NCBI GenBank assembly: GCA_910585665.1
Contig: CAJUFI010000002.1
Location: 76,509-140,508 of the forward strand
DNA: 64,000 bases
Direction of reading: 5' to 3'
From: an uncultured Acetatifactor sp.
GTDB lineage: Bacteria; Bacillota; Clostridia; Lachnospirales; Lachnospiraceae
In this document: positions 33,182 to 41,707 of the stretch, in pieces
Position numbering within the stretch: position 1 is the stretch's first letter
Layout: each line of letters starts with the position of its first letter
The notes under the pieces: model-generated
Databases searched by the model: none
Seen by the model: the letters and a program-made list of their open reading frames with translations, nothing else
Told to the model about the DNA's origin: nothing
Made by a program: the position numbers and the translations under genes

Positions 33182-34317
33182 GCCTTGATCCTCCCGTATT
33201 CAATATTATTTTCGTTCATAAACTGAATCAGTGCCTCCAGCTGCCCTCTGGTTCCCTTTGCATAGAATCTTGTCTGGTACCGCTTTTCCTGAGCCTTCGG
33301 CTGTTCAGATGCCTGCTGCTGAGTAAAGGGATCGACTGCCGCCATAGGTCCCTGCGTTCCGTTTTCTGTGCCATTTGATACGTTTTTAGCCGGTTCCGTT
33401 CCGTTTTCAGGGCTTTCGATCACATTTTGAGGCTGTTCTGTAACGCTTTCCGGCTGTTTGCTTACAGATTCCTGTTCCGCTCTCAGCTGAGCCTCCCTTG
33501 CTTTCCTCTGCTCTTCGGCCAGCCGCTCTCTTTCTTCTGCCGCTTTTTTTCGTTCCTCTGCCAGCCGCTTTCTCTCCGCCTCTTCCTCGGCCTTACGCCT
33601 CTTCTCCGCCTCCAGCTTTTCTTCCAAATCAGACAGCCGCTTATTCTCTGCCAATGCTTTGCTGAGGTCAAGCGTCTTGATATAGACATCCTTTGCGTTC
33701 AGCTTATACTTGCTCTCCAGGCTGTCGATTGTTTCCAGATCAGTACGGACTTTCTCAACCTTTGACTTGATATCCGCCTGCGCCGTAGCCAGCTTGTAGG
33801 TCTGGTTCAGGTACCGGCTGTCAAATACCTTGTCAAACGGAAGAACAGACTCCAAATCCCCGATCACTTCATCGTAGGATGCTCTGATTTTTGCCTTCTT
33901 TTCTTCCTTCTGCTGATCCTCGAAAGCCTTTACCTGCTTATCAATGATTCCTACCGGCTCCTGGATCAGTGCCAGAATCTCCTTCAGTTCCGCCTCGAAC
34001 ACATTGTAAGGCTCGTTGATAATCTTCTTGACAATCTTCCGGCGATCCTCGATGTCCTTTATCAGCCCATTCAGCTCTGCTCTGTCCTTCTTGGCCTGCT
34101 GCATACTGTCCTCGGTATAGACCACATTCTCATAGCTGGCCATTTTCTGACGGACTGCCGCCTCCAGTTCCTCCTTGTTCCACTTAATTACTCGGAGAAA
34201 ACCGTCCTCCGTAGGATTGATAAGACGGAACTCCATTTTTGCAGGCTGTGTCACTGCTACCTCATTCACAACTTCTGCCTCCACCGTTTCCGGCGCTGTT
34301 TTCTTCCTTCCTGCCAT
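33178..34317 (-). CDS. DUF1351 domain protein
   Basis: 379 residues. The N-terminal 220 residues carry the DUF1351 pattern ('KKDRAELNGLIKDIEDRRKIVKKI' and 'FDSRYLNQTYKLATAQADIKSK'). A long Glu/Arg/Lys coiled coil follows (about 225-275), then a Ser/Glu/Asn-rich linker and a short C-terminal domain ('YQTRFYAKGTRGQLEALIQF'). DUF1351 proteins are usual in phage recombination/replication operons but have no assigned activity. Confidence 0.88.
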   Translation of the reverse strand: MAGRKKTAPETVEAEVVNEVAVTQPAKMEFRLINPTEDGFLRVIKWNKEELEAAVRQKMASYENVVYTEDSMQQAKKDRAELNGLIKDIEDRRKIVKKIINEPYNVFEAELKEILALIQEPVGIIDKQVKAFEDQQKEEKKAKIRASYDEVIGDLESVLPFDKVFDSRYLNQTYKLATAQADIKSKVEKVRTDLETIDSLESKYKLNAKDVYIKTLDLSKALAENKRLSDLEEKLEAEKRRKAEEEAERKRLAEERKKAAEERERLAEEQRKAREAQLRAEQESVSKQPESVTEQPQNVIESPENGTEPAKNVSNGTENGTQGPMAAVDPFTQQQASEQPKAQEKRYQTRFYAKGTRGQLEALIQFMNENNIEYGRIKA

Positions 34318-34328
34318 CTGTCTACCTC

Positions 34329-34766
34329 CTATATTTCATTTGGTCCGATTACCCGAATTGTCACATCGACTCTCGGCTGTTCGGAATAAAATTTCCTTAC
34401 CTGTGCGTCCACGACTGCAGCATCATCATGGTATGCCACCTTGTTCAGACTGTCGCAGATAATCTTCCCGATATTATCCCAATCCGGCTTTTTCGTTGGC
34501 CGGATTCTATGCTCCAGCATCAGCTTGCGCTTCTTTTTGCTCACAGACTTCGGTATCTCGTAATATGCGATAACACGCACATCCAGCATATCTTCATCTT
34601 TGAACATTCTGCCCTTTGCCGCCTGCTGGTACATCAGCTTAACCAGATTCTCGTAGCTTACCGTCTCGTCCGGCGTGTATGTCTTTACATACTGCCCGGC
34701 TCTGGAGAACTTCGGGCGCTGCTTTCCAAAAGGCTGGCCCGGTACTGAGAATTTAATCTGCCGCAT
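34329..34766 (-). CDS. rusA: RusA-like Holliday junction resolvase
   Basis: 145 residues. Family marks: 'GQPFGKQRPKFS' near the N terminus and 'KKPDWDNIGKIICDSLN' with 'AYHDDAAVVDA', containing the catalytic Asp residues. It resolves recombination intermediates made during phage replication. Start placed at MRQIKF with GGAGG 8 bp upstream; two earlier in-frame ATGs would add residues not typical of the family. Confidence 0.92.
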   Translation of the reverse strand: MRQIKFSVPGQPFGKQRPKFSRAGQYVKTYTPDETVSYENLVKLMYQQAAKGRMFKDEDMLDVRVIAYYEIPKSVSKKKRKLMLEHRIRPTKKPDWDNIGKIICDSLNKVAYHDDAAVVDAQVRKFYSEQPRVDVTIRVIGPNEI

Positions 34767-34801
34767 AGCTTCGTCCTCCACAATGTTATCCATGCCGCCT
34801 C

Positions 34802-34996
34802 CTATTCCCCGCAAGCGGTATTCCCTGCTTCGGTATCACGGTATATCTTCAGGTAATAATCCAGCTGTTTCCCTGTCGGTGTTTTCTTTCTGACTCCCGG
34901 CCCTACAGTGTAACCATTTTCCAGAAGAATCGCCGTAACCACCTTTCTGTCCTCCAGCTTATAAATGCTGATTTCTGCTACCTTTTCCATTGCCAT
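34802..34996 (-). CDS. Small phage protein
   Basis: 64 residues, with an alpha/beta pattern ('VVTAILLENGYTVGPGVRKK' then 'QLDYYLKIYRD'). Not recognised, but a similar tiny gene is common before RusA in Firmicute phages. AGGAGG 9 bp upstream of the ATG. Confidence 0.65.
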   Translation of the reverse strand: MAMEKVAEISIYKLEDRKVVTAILLENGYTVGPGVRKKTPTGKQLDYYLKIYRDTEAGNTACGE

Positions 34997-35000
34997 ATTG

Positions 35001-35867
35001 TCATTCCTCCATTAACTTTTTTATTTCATCGAACCGCCTTGCCGCCTCTTTCTCCCTCCAGGAACGTCCCGGTACCCGGACAGGAGTACACATCTCAAAA
35101 ATCCGGTCATAAATCCTTTTATAACGAGTATCCGTATTCTCCTGCATTTCCCTGACTGTCATGTTGGTGGTGAGAATCAGCGGCTTTTCCACGCGATACC
35201 GACTGTCAATGATGTTATAGACCTTTTCCAGAGCATAATCTGTATTCCTCTCAGTACCCAAATCATCAATAATCAACAGCCTCGCATCATTCAGGCGGCT
35301 CATAAGTACTCTTTCTTCCCCCTGATTGCCCTGGATATTCTGCAGGATTTTCACAAAGGATGTCATGACTACCGGGATACTCCGCTCCAGCAGCTCATTC
35401 GCAATGCAGGCGGCTGTGTAGCTTTTTCCCGTGCCTACGGTTCCCCAGAACAGAAGCCCCTGCCGCTTTTGATACATTTCATCGAATTTCTCGACATACC
35501 GCTCTGCCAGCGCATACACTTTCTGATTGTCAGCATTCTTCTGGAACGTACAAAGCCTGGCATTGCTCAGTTTATCATCAATGAGGCTGGCGCTTTTCAG
35601 CCGCTCAATACGCTCCATTGCCTTCCTGCGTTCCTCTTCTTCCTTCCTGCGCTTGTTTGCCTCAACCTGGCACTGACAGATGCAATGCACGATCATTTCC
35701 CTGCCGCCTGTGAAGGCAGATGCCGGTAGCCTCGTTTGCTTCTTGCCATGACACTTCCCGCAATGGATCAGGCCGTCCTCTGCCACATAATCCCCTTCCT
35801 CCATTTCCACCTTTTCAATATCCGGAGGCATTAAGGAATCCAGCTTTATATCCTGCATACGTTTCAC
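35001..35867 (-). CDS. DnaC-like helicase loader
   Basis: 288 residues. An N-terminal zinc-finger-like segment ('CGKCHGKKQTRLP', 'CICQC') is followed by a AAA+ domain: Walker A 'GTVGTGKSYTAA' near residue 142, Walker B 'LLIIDDLGTE' near 205, sensor 'ILTTNM' near 235. It loads the host replicative helicase at the phage origin with the DnaD-like partner encoded just upstream (4-bp overlap). Confidence 0.92.
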   Translation of the reverse strand: MKRMQDIKLDSLMPPDIEKVEMEEGDYVAEDGLIHCGKCHGKKQTRLPASAFTGGREMIVHCICQCQVEANKRRKEEEERRKAMERIERLKSASLIDDKLSNARLCTFQKNADNQKVYALAERYVEKFDEMYQKRQGLLFWGTVGTGKSYTAACIANELLERSIPVVMTSFVKILQNIQGNQGEERVLMSRLNDARLLIIDDLGTERNTDYALEKVYNIIDSRYRVEKPLILTTNMTVREMQENTDTRYKRIYDRIFEMCTPVRVPGRSWREKEAARRFDEIKKLMEE

Positions 35868-36649
35868 TCCTTCCTAAACGGATTCTCGTCGTCGTTTGTG
35901 GTTTCCGTACAGGCTGTAGGAACGTTCTTAGGAAGATAATCTAAGAATGGTGTGGACTCTCCTAAAAATGTCTTACCGTGCTTGATATACTTATCTTCCG
36001 TCCGGTCACGCCTGCACTGATCCGCATAATTCTTCGCCGCCTTCAACAGCTGTTCATGGGAGAAACCATCTTCCAACCTTGCTTTGTACTTCTTGTATGC
36101 CTGAGCCTTATCCACTTTCCGGGGATAGATGGACCAGAACTCTTCAAAATCCGTGGAGTAGTTACTGATTGCCTTCTTTGACTTCCCCTCCGGTTTTGTT
36201 TCTGCAGGTAAGTCTCCCTGGAGCGCCGCCATTGGTTCAGCCCCATTCTCCGGTATCTGTAACAGTGCCTTCTCGCCCTTTACCCGGTTATAATACGCCC
36301 TCTGCCGGTCTGCCTCTGTTGAGGACTGCCCTATAAAATTCTGAATGTCCATCATATAGATGGCCCCATTATCCAGTATCTCTATCAGCTCCAGATTCCT
36401 GAAAATCTCCAGTGCCTTTTCCACGGTTCCTACCTGGTGGCCTACAAGGGTAGCCAATATTTCCGGCGTGTATGGGATCACATTCCTATACATCAACCGC
36501 CCCTCATTCCTCAGACTTCTCAGGTATAGCTTCAAAAGGATATTGCTGTATATGTAGCCGTCTTTCATGCTCTCCAGTATCTTTATCTCTTCCGACTCAA
36601 AAAACCCCTCCTTCAATTTGAGATAATAATATTTTCTGTTATCTGCCAT
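35864..36649 (-). CDS. Phage replisome organiser (DnaD-like)
   Basis: 261 residues. N-terminal winged-helix with 'YYLKLKEGFFESEEIKILE' and 'LRSLRNEGRLMYRN' as in phage replisome organiser N-terminal domains; C-terminal 'EEFWSIYPRKVDKAQAYKKYK' is a motif seen in many such proteins. It binds the origin and recruits the DnaC-like loader. Coding overlap of 4 bp with that gene. Confidence 0.9.
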   Translation of the reverse strand: MADNRKYYYLKLKEGFFESEEIKILESMKDGYIYSNILLKLYLRSLRNEGRLMYRNVIPYTPEILATLVGHQVGTVEKALEIFRNLELIEILDNGAIYMMDIQNFIGQSSTEADRQRAYYNRVKGEKALLQIPENGAEPMAALQGDLPAETKPEGKSKKAISNYSTDFEEFWSIYPRKVDKAQAYKKYKARLEDGFSHEQLLKAAKNYADQCRRDRTEDKYIKHGKTFLGESTPFLDYLPKNVPTACTETTNDDENPFRKE

Positions 36650-36671
36650 ATGTCCACCGCCAATCGTATCA

Positions 36672-37469
36672 CTATATCCCTGCTGTCAAATCCATAATAG
36701 AAATCGGCCTCGTCAGCACTCTCGTATGCCTGCAGCAATCGCACAATTCACATCTGTCCGGTTCCAGTTCTCCGCTTTTTAAGCTGAGGATTCTCGGTGT
36801 GTTTGCCTCTACGACACTAAGCGCCTCCTGCAGATAATTGTCTGTCACATGGATAATGCGGATGTCCGGCTCTTTCTCCTTTGTCGCACCCGCAATATAA
36901 AACGGCAGCTTCTTTCCGGTGTTCTGCCTTACAATCTCCTGGTACACTGCCCCCTGGATGTCATACCCCCAATAACGGACGAAATCCAGATAACCCAAAT
37001 CCTTTACCCATTTCAGCTCCGTAATGGACGACATAACTTTCAGGTCCACGATTGCCACATCCGGAATGTAGCTGTCAATCTTGATCTTCCATTTTGCCCC
37101 GAACAGTTCCCCGGTCATAATAACCTGCTTCTGCCCGCTCATATATTTCATGAAATACTCGTCACGCTCAATGCGGGCGATAATTTCATCAGCCTTTACA
37201 TACTCCGCTTTCAGCCCTCCGTCCTTCTTAAAAAGAGAAGGATTCTCTGCCTTGAACTTCGCCAGCGTTCCTTCAAAGTAGGAATCGACATAACTTCCGA
37301 CCATAAGAGCCGTACTCTTTTCGTCCTCCCACCTTTCCTCTATCTTCTCCAGTGCCGTAAACTCGCAGCCTAATCGCCCGTATGTACCCACAAAATCTTT
37401 GAACTGGGAAACACTCATGTATTCCCTGTTAGCCTCCCGGCTGTAATAATTCTCTGATGTCAGTTGCAT
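36672..37469 (-). CDS. RecE/PD-(D/E)XK exonuclease-like protein
   Basis: 265 residues. 'NREYMSVSQFKDF' near the N terminus, then 'VAIVDLKVMSS' (D-x-K of the nuclease core) and a C-terminal 'CELCDCCRHT' Cys cluster. This is the DUF3799/PDDEXK layout of phage exonucleases that work with RecT. It lies 12 bp downstream of recT in the same operon. Confidence 0.88.
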   Translation of the reverse strand: MQLTSENYYSREANREYMSVSQFKDFVGTYGRLGCEFTALEKIEERWEDEKSTALMVGSYVDSYFEGTLAKFKAENPSLFKKDGGLKAEYVKADEIIARIERDEYFMKYMSGQKQVIMTGELFGAKWKIKIDSYIPDVAIVDLKVMSSITELKWVKDLGYLDFVRYWGYDIQGAVYQEIVRQNTGKKLPFYIAGATKEKEPDIRIIHVTDNYLQEALSVVEANTPRILSLKSGELEPDRCELCDCCRHTRVLTRPISIMDLTAGI

Positions 37470-37481
37470 CTTCTCTTCCTC

Positions 37482-38402
37482 CTATTCAACCTCTTCCAAA
37501 TCCAGACCGCCCACCTGGGTGCTTTCCGGCTCTTCCAGATTGTCCTGTGCTGATATTGCAAAGGCATCCTGTGCCTCTATAACATCCGGCTTGTTGTCGC
37601 CATAGGCTCCATTTCCTTCTTCGTCGTAAACCTTCTGGTCGTCCTGGATAGCTCTCTGCATATCCACAGACAAGATCCCCCACTTGCTGAGTAGCAGCTT
37701 AATAACCGTCTTTAATGCCATTGCATCAAAATCTGTACTCCACTTACTGCTCTTTTTCCCCTTCTCCAAATCATAGCGATATGCCTGTGAATATTTCTTC
37801 GCATGATTGTCAACATCTGCCACCGACAAATAGAACTCCTGCTGAAACCCGGTCTTTAACCGGAACCATGCGAAATAGCCTGCAATGTTCTCTGGCTTTC
37901 CTTCGTTCCTCTGTGTGCAGTTGGAGAAATCTGTCACAAATTCCAACTCCCCCGTAATGGGATTATGGGAAATCAGCTCGTCCTTGTAGACTACCGCATA
38001 ATTCATCTTCTCATAATATCCAGAACGGATTGCCAGCTGGATAAAGCCCTTATACATCATCTGGAACTGCGCCCTCGGTACTTTATCCCAATTCCTCGTC
38101 TGCGGATTGTAGACGCTCTCGTTATACGGAACGATTGCCGCAAAACCCAGGTTCGGATCAATCGGCAGATCGTATGTTGCCGCCACGAACGCCGCGCTCA
38201 TGATTGAATTGGCGTCACACTTTTTCAGCTGTGCGCTGCCCTGCACCACCGTTGTGATCGATGCAAGGAACTGAGGGGCTTTCTGCCCTAATACCTCTGC
38301 GAACTTTTTTCTCACATTCTCCTGGGAAATCATCTGTTTAACCAATACTGCCGTGCTTGCCTGTTTTGCAGGCTGCTGTCCCTGTAACTGATTTTCTGCC
38401 AT
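37482..38402 (-). CDS. recT: RecT single-strand annealing protein
   Basis: 306 residues. Motifs include 'FLASITTVVQGSAQLKKCD', 'AAFVAATYDLPIDPNLGFA', 'YNESVYNPQTRNWDKVPRAQ' and 'MYKGFIQLAIRSGYYEKMN', all characteristic of the RecT/Bet-type family. The C-terminal 50 residues are acidic. It anneals single strands during recombination-dependent replication, paired with the exonuclease downstream. Confidence 0.97.
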   Translation of the reverse strand: MAENQLQGQQPAKQASTAVLVKQMISQENVRKKFAEVLGQKAPQFLASITTVVQGSAQLKKCDANSIMSAAFVAATYDLPIDPNLGFAAIVPYNESVYNPQTRNWDKVPRAQFQMMYKGFIQLAIRSGYYEKMNYAVVYKDELISHNPITGELEFVTDFSNCTQRNEGKPENIAGYFAWFRLKTGFQQEFYLSVADVDNHAKKYSQAYRYDLEKGKKSSKWSTDFDAMALKTVIKLLLSKWGILSVDMQRAIQDDQKVYDEEGNGAYGDNKPDVIEAQDAFAISAQDNLEEPESTQVGGLDLEEVE

Positions 38403-38423
38403 TGTCGCTTTTTCCTCCTTCTT

Positions 38424-38648
38424 TTATGCTGTTGCAAGGCTTTCACCGAGCATTTCCAATAACTCTCCGGAAGTCATATCATCCAGACATTCCTCGCAAA
38501 TATAACCTCCCTGGCTGTCAAAATACTTGTCGCCCTCATAAATCCCTTCCCCGCATTTACCGCACCTGTGTACCGGTATCGGCTCCGGAGCATTAGGACA
38601 TCTGGGGTGGCAAGGAACGCTTAAACACAAGCTGCACATTCTGCACAC
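38424..38648 (-). CDS. Small zinc-ribbon phage protein
   Basis: 74 residues with two Cys pairs around 'RCGKCGEGIYEGDKYFDSQG' and 'ICEECLDDM', a classical zinc ribbon. It overlaps the upstream gene by 28 bp in another frame. Its job is unknown; the location before recT suggests a regulatory or recombination accessory. Confidence 0.75.
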   Translation of the reverse strand: MCRMCSLCLSVPCHPRCPNAPEPIPVHRCGKCGEGIYEGDKYFDSQGGYICEECLDDMTSGELLEMLGESLATA

Positions 38649-38878
38649 TTCCTTTCTGCTTCTCTCAGCAACGTCGTGGCATTTACTGCCTGTCTGAACA
38701 GATAATTTTTCAATTCATCCCTGAACAGCAAGGGCAGGTATTCTTTTCTGTTCTCGATTCCATTGACATCCATTTTCCTCTCGCAATACCAGAGAACATA
38801 ATCAACAGTCTCCTGTGATATGTGGACTCCCTTATTTACCCATTCGCTCACAATATCATCAATCTCCGTCTGATCCAT
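38621..38878 (-). CDS. Small phage protein
   Basis: 85 residues, helical, with 'VSEWVNKGVHISQETVDYVLWYCER' and a Cys-containing C terminus. Not recognised. Start chosen at the ATG 6 bp after GGAGG. Overlaps genes on both sides, so translation is coupled. Confidence 0.65.
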   Translation of the reverse strand: MDQTEIDDIVSEWVNKGVHISQETVDYVLWYCERKMDVNGIENRKEYLPLLFRDELKNYLFRQAVNATTLLREAERKCAECAACV

Positions 38879-39092
38879 AGCCATCCTCCTTCCCGAACAA
38901 AAATCTGATTACATCCCCTACACTTCTTGCCACTTCTGCCAGCATCAACATCAATGGCAGTGTCAGCCACTCGCCTCCGTATGCCAGATAACCTCTCGTA
39001 GCGTATGCCGACTTTACCGCAACCTCTGTCAGTATCAGACCGGCCACTATCCACAGCCAATTTCTTGAAATGTACCTCTTTATGCTTTTCAT
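38859..39092 (-). CDS. Small membrane protein beside SleB-like hydrolase
   Basis: 77 residues with two hydrophobic segments (about 12-28 and 40-60: 'WLWIVAGLILTEVAV', 'WLTLPLMLMLAEVA') and charged ends. It overlaps the hydrolase gene by 4 bp. The pair has the layout of a holin/lytic enzyme set, though holin function cannot be told from sequence. Confidence 0.65.
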   Translation of the reverse strand: MKSIKRYISRNWLWIVAGLILTEVAVKSAYATRGYLAYGGEWLTLPLMLMLAEVARSVGDVIRFLFGKEDGYGSDGD

Positions 39093-39757
39093 TCCACCAG
39101 CTCCTTATCTGTGTAGAAGTAGTGATTGCCATACTGAAAAAGGAACTCCAGGTTTCTTCTGTGCCAGTCCGACTTGCCTGCGCTCTCAAAATATAAAGCT
39201 CCCTGGCTTTCATCCCACTTTTCTACCTGGATCAGCTCCAAAGCCTCCCGGCACTCCTGGTCCGGCTCTGTTGTGTACCACCTTCCACCTTCCTGCAATG
39301 GGCTGAACTGCCAGCCTCCGTTGCCTGTTCTCTGGAAAATGACCTCTTCAATCGTGTTCGGGAATCTGTCGCTCCAAACTCTGTTGAGGACTACCAGCAT
39401 AACAAGAGCCTTTCCTTCAACGCCTTCGCTTTCTGCTTCTGCCATTGCTATTTTCTCTAACAGATATGATTCATCTGCATCCCAATCCATGCTGGGGATG
39501 CCGCCCTGACATTCAACAACCGCTTCTGCAGACTGACTTTCGGCCACTTCATTTTCCTCAATCTCCACCGGCACTGCTGCCTCTGCTGTCACTCTTTCTT
39601 CCATTATCCTTATCTCTTCTGCCTCTTCCTCCTTACCGGAATCACTCTCTGCACTTGCATAGAACTCTCCGACTCCTTTAATCATGAATACGGCGGCTCC
39701 GCATATCGCAAGGACCTTTAGCCCGAACAATAGCTTTGCCCGCTTTTTTCTTCTCAC
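39089..39757 (-). CDS. SleB-like cell wall hydrolase (Hydrolase_2)
   Basis: 222 residues. Basic N terminus and a membrane anchor or signal (about 9-27), an acidic linker (30-80), then a SleB-type hydrolase domain: 'IAMAEAESEGVEGKALVMLVVLNRV' with the conserved Glu, and 'GNGGWQFSPL'. Enzymes of this family cut peptidoglycan. It is in the early region, unlike standard lysis genes which would be downstream of tail fibres. May act in lysis, entry or lysogenic conversion. Confidence 0.85.
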   Translation of the reverse strand: MRRKKRAKLLFGLKVLAICGAAVFMIKGVGEFYASAESDSGKEEEAEEIRIMEERVTAEAAVPVEIEENEVAESQSAEAVVECQGGIPSMDWDADESYLLEKIAMAEAESEGVEGKALVMLVVLNRVWSDRFPNTIEEVIFQRTGNGGWQFSPLQEGGRWYTTEPDQECREALELIQVEKWDESQGALYFESAGKSDWHRRNLEFLFQYGNHYFYTDKELVE

Positions 39758-39786
39758 AATAAACTCCTTTCTGGTACTGCCTGGCT

Positions 39787-40266
39787 TTAGCTGTTTTTAA
39801 GATACTTCTCACCGGCAATCTTCATTTCACTAATTACCTCAGCCATACCGTCCAGCTTATTGAGGATTTCTTTCAGCTTCGGGATTTCTTCCTGGCTGAT
39901 GATTCCATCCTCCGTTATCTCGATCAAATCCACCTTCATAGCCTTTAGTTCATCCTCGTTAAAGCCTTTCAAAAGCCGTAACGCAATTCCCTGTATGCTC
40001 TTTTCCTCCGTTGCCAATGGCAGGAACCCATGAACCGGACACTCTCTCATGCAGTACCCGGTAATCAATTCCGGGGCGCAGTAGAGGTCCGCCATAAGAA
40101 CCACCTTATCCACCGGCACAACTTTCGTATTTCCAAGTTCGTAATCTGCCAGCGTAGATACAGAAATTCCTAAAAGCTCTGAAGCGCCTTCACGGCTGTA
40201 TAGCCTCTCGTTGTATATTGCTGCCTTTTTCCTCGCCTGAAAATATACATTTGTGTTCTCGTTCAT
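39787..40266 (-). CDS. XRE-type phage regulator
   Basis: 159 residues. Residues 17-60 are a Cro/CI-type HTH ('YSREGASELLGISVSTLADYELG'), followed by a cysteine-containing segment ('CAPELITGYCMRECPVHG') and a helical C-terminal region. Such antirepressor/Cro-like genes lead the lytic operon. Start at MNENTN chosen over an ATG 15 bases upstream. Confidence 0.8.
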   Translation of the reverse strand: MNENTNVYFQARKKAAIYNERLYSREGASELLGISVSTLADYELGNTKVVPVDKVVLMADLYCAPELITGYCMRECPVHGFLPLATEEKSIQGIALRLLKGFNEDELKAMKVDLIEITEDGIISQEEIPKLKEILNKLDGMAEVISEMKIAGEKYLKNS

Positions 40267-40309
40267 AGGGCCTTTCCCCATTCCGTATTACCTACCCTTC
40301 TGCTAAAAT

Positions 40310-40729
40310 TTAATCATCACCAGCAGGAACAGCCGACAATGTGATGTTCAGCAGGCGGTTGACGGCATCCACAATATCTTCATTCATCATCTTGCCGTTG
40401 ATTACCAGCGACAACCGATCCCTGGAGACGTGTGCTTTCTCTGCCAGCTGATTGACGCTCATTTTCTTTTTCACAAGCTCAATCTTTACTGCCTGGCACC
40501 ATTCGTCGGATGGTGTTGCAGTACGTTCCGGCAAGCCCGTTGTCCCCAGCTTCTCGTTGATCTTCTCAGCGATTGCCTGGTAGGTTGCATTGGAATACTT
40601 CCCGGAAATGACCGAAAGAACCACCGCATAGCTGTAACCGATGCTTTCGGCAAGCTGTTTGAGCGTCATATCTTTGTCGATCACAGCTTTCCGGACATCC
40701 TTACCCCATTGTGATGTTTCCTTTCTCAT
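40310..40729 (-). CDS. Double-HTH phage regulator (Cro-like)
   Basis: 139 residues. Two XRE-like HTH segments, 'MTLKQLAESIGYSYAVVLSV' (around 20-40) and 'MSVNQLAEKAHVSRDRLSLV' (around 90-110), in one chain. This is the first gene of the leftward operon, directly after the promoter/operator region. Start at MRKETS with AAAGGAG 10 bp upstream. A duplicate HTH may allow binding to paired operators. Confidence 0.8.
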   Translation of the reverse strand: MRKETSQWGKDVRKAVIDKDMTLKQLAESIGYSYAVVLSVISGKYSNATYQAIAEKINEKLGTTGLPERTATPSDEWCQAVKIELVKKKMSVNQLAEKAHVSRDRLSLVINGKMMNEDIVDAVNRLLNITLSAVPAGDD

Positions 40730-40964
40730 TTGAGTATCACTCCTTTCTCGCATTTGCTGAATATTTTTATTTATCTTTGCGGGTTTGCGTGCTATAATAG
40801 AAGTAAATCTATTTACAGGCCCGCAGATGTGCTACGAAATACTTGTCACTCTCAGCTCGCAACTTTGAATTGATTTGTATTTCATACTTATATTATACCA
40901 CGCAACTACGAGTTTGTAAATAGATATATACTCAAATGCGAGAATATTTTATACGGAGGCTACT
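40730..40964. promoter_or_regulatory. Lysogeny control region with divergent promoters and operators
   Basis: A strong leftward promoter is seen: TTTACA (40920-40915), 17-bp spacer, extended -10 TGGTATAAT (40900-40892). Rightward candidates are TTGAAT-18-TATATT (40865-40894) and an extended TGCTATAAT (40790-40798). Operator-like 14-mers are at 40747-40760, 40856-40869, 40899-40912 (inside the leftward promoter spacer) and 40929-40942. The 11-mer ATCTATTTACA occurs in opposite orientations at 40807-40817 and 40925-40915. This layout is what a CI/Cro-type switch needs. Confidence 0.85.
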
Positions 40965-41330
40965 ATGGAAATTATTGAAAGAATCTATCAGACTCTCAGC
41001 GAAAAAGACAAAAAGGCGTATGAACTTTGCGAGAAACTAAACATCCGTACCTCAACGATGTCAACCTGGAAAGCCCGCACGAATGATCCGCCTGCTAAAT
41101 ACATGAAAACCATTGCCGACTTTTTGGGCGTTTCTCTGGACTACCTTATGACCGGCCAGGAGGCTCCTGTCCGCAAGACAACCACGCCCGAAGAAGATGA
41201 ACTGCTGGCGCTCTTCCGCTCCCTGCCGGAACCTAAGAAATATGAATTTGTCGGGGAACTCAAAGGATTTCTGAAGGCTTACACCGAGTCTCAGAAATAT
41301 CTTGACGAGGAAAAAAGATTATCAGTTTAG
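40965..41330 (+). CDS. CI-like phage repressor
   Basis: 121 residues, with an N-terminal XRE HTH (about 17-63, 'YELCEKLNIRTSTMSTWKAR' and 'IADFLGVSLDYLMTG') and a short C-terminal acidic helical part. It is transcribed divergently from the lytic genes and heads the operon leading to integrase, as a lysogeny repressor should. No peptidase domain is present. A CGGAGG site lies 6 bp before the ATG. Confidence 0.85.
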   Translation: MEIIERIYQTLSEKDKKAYELCEKLNIRTSTMSTWKARTNDPPAKYMKTIADFLGVSLDYLMTGQEAPVRKTTTPEEDELLALFRSLPEPKKYEFVGELKGFLKAYTESQKYLDEEKRLSV

Positions 41331-41375
41331 AATGGTATCGGCTCTATGGCCGCTACTAAGACAGGAGAAATGCCT

Positions 41376-41693
41376 ATGTCAAATGCTACCCTCTACTTTG
41401 AACTGGCACGTTCTGAGGAAAAGGCAGGGAATGAGTGCGCCGCCCTGCTTTTCTACCTTTCTTCATTCTGTGACAGTTTCAACTCCGGTACCCAGGATTA
41501 CCCTTATGGTACCGTTGCAAAAATCCGGATGCTGCAGAACCGGCTCTCATTGCCGGATCAGTTTTTATTCGGCCTGATGCACTCATACGGTCCTTTATCG
41601 GATGCAGAGTGCCGGAAATTATTATCAGATTCCATTAACGGCGACATTGCCGGTATCAATACCACTCTTACCAGCTGTACCAACATGGACTGA
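41376..41693 (+). CDS. Hypothetical protein of the lysogeny operon
   Basis: 105 residues, helical, with 'YFELARSEEKAGNECAALLF' and a Cys-containing C terminus. Not recognised. It lies 45 bp after the repressor and 14 bp before the frameshifted nuclease-like gene. Start at MSNATL with AGGAG 8 bp upstream. Cargo genes between repressor and integrase are often lysogenic-conversion or defence genes. Confidence 0.65.
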   Translation: MSNATLYFELARSEEKAGNECAALLFYLSSFCDSFNSGTQDYPYGTVAKIRMLQNRLSLPDQFLFGLMHSYGPLSDAECRKLLSDSINGDIAGINTTLTSCTNMD

Positions 41694-41707
41694 GAAACGG
41701 AGGAACT

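Noticed and set aside
41302..41577. Plus-strand reading frame overlapping the end of the repressor gene
   Set aside because: It overlaps the gene at 41376-41693 in another frame and has no ribosome site.
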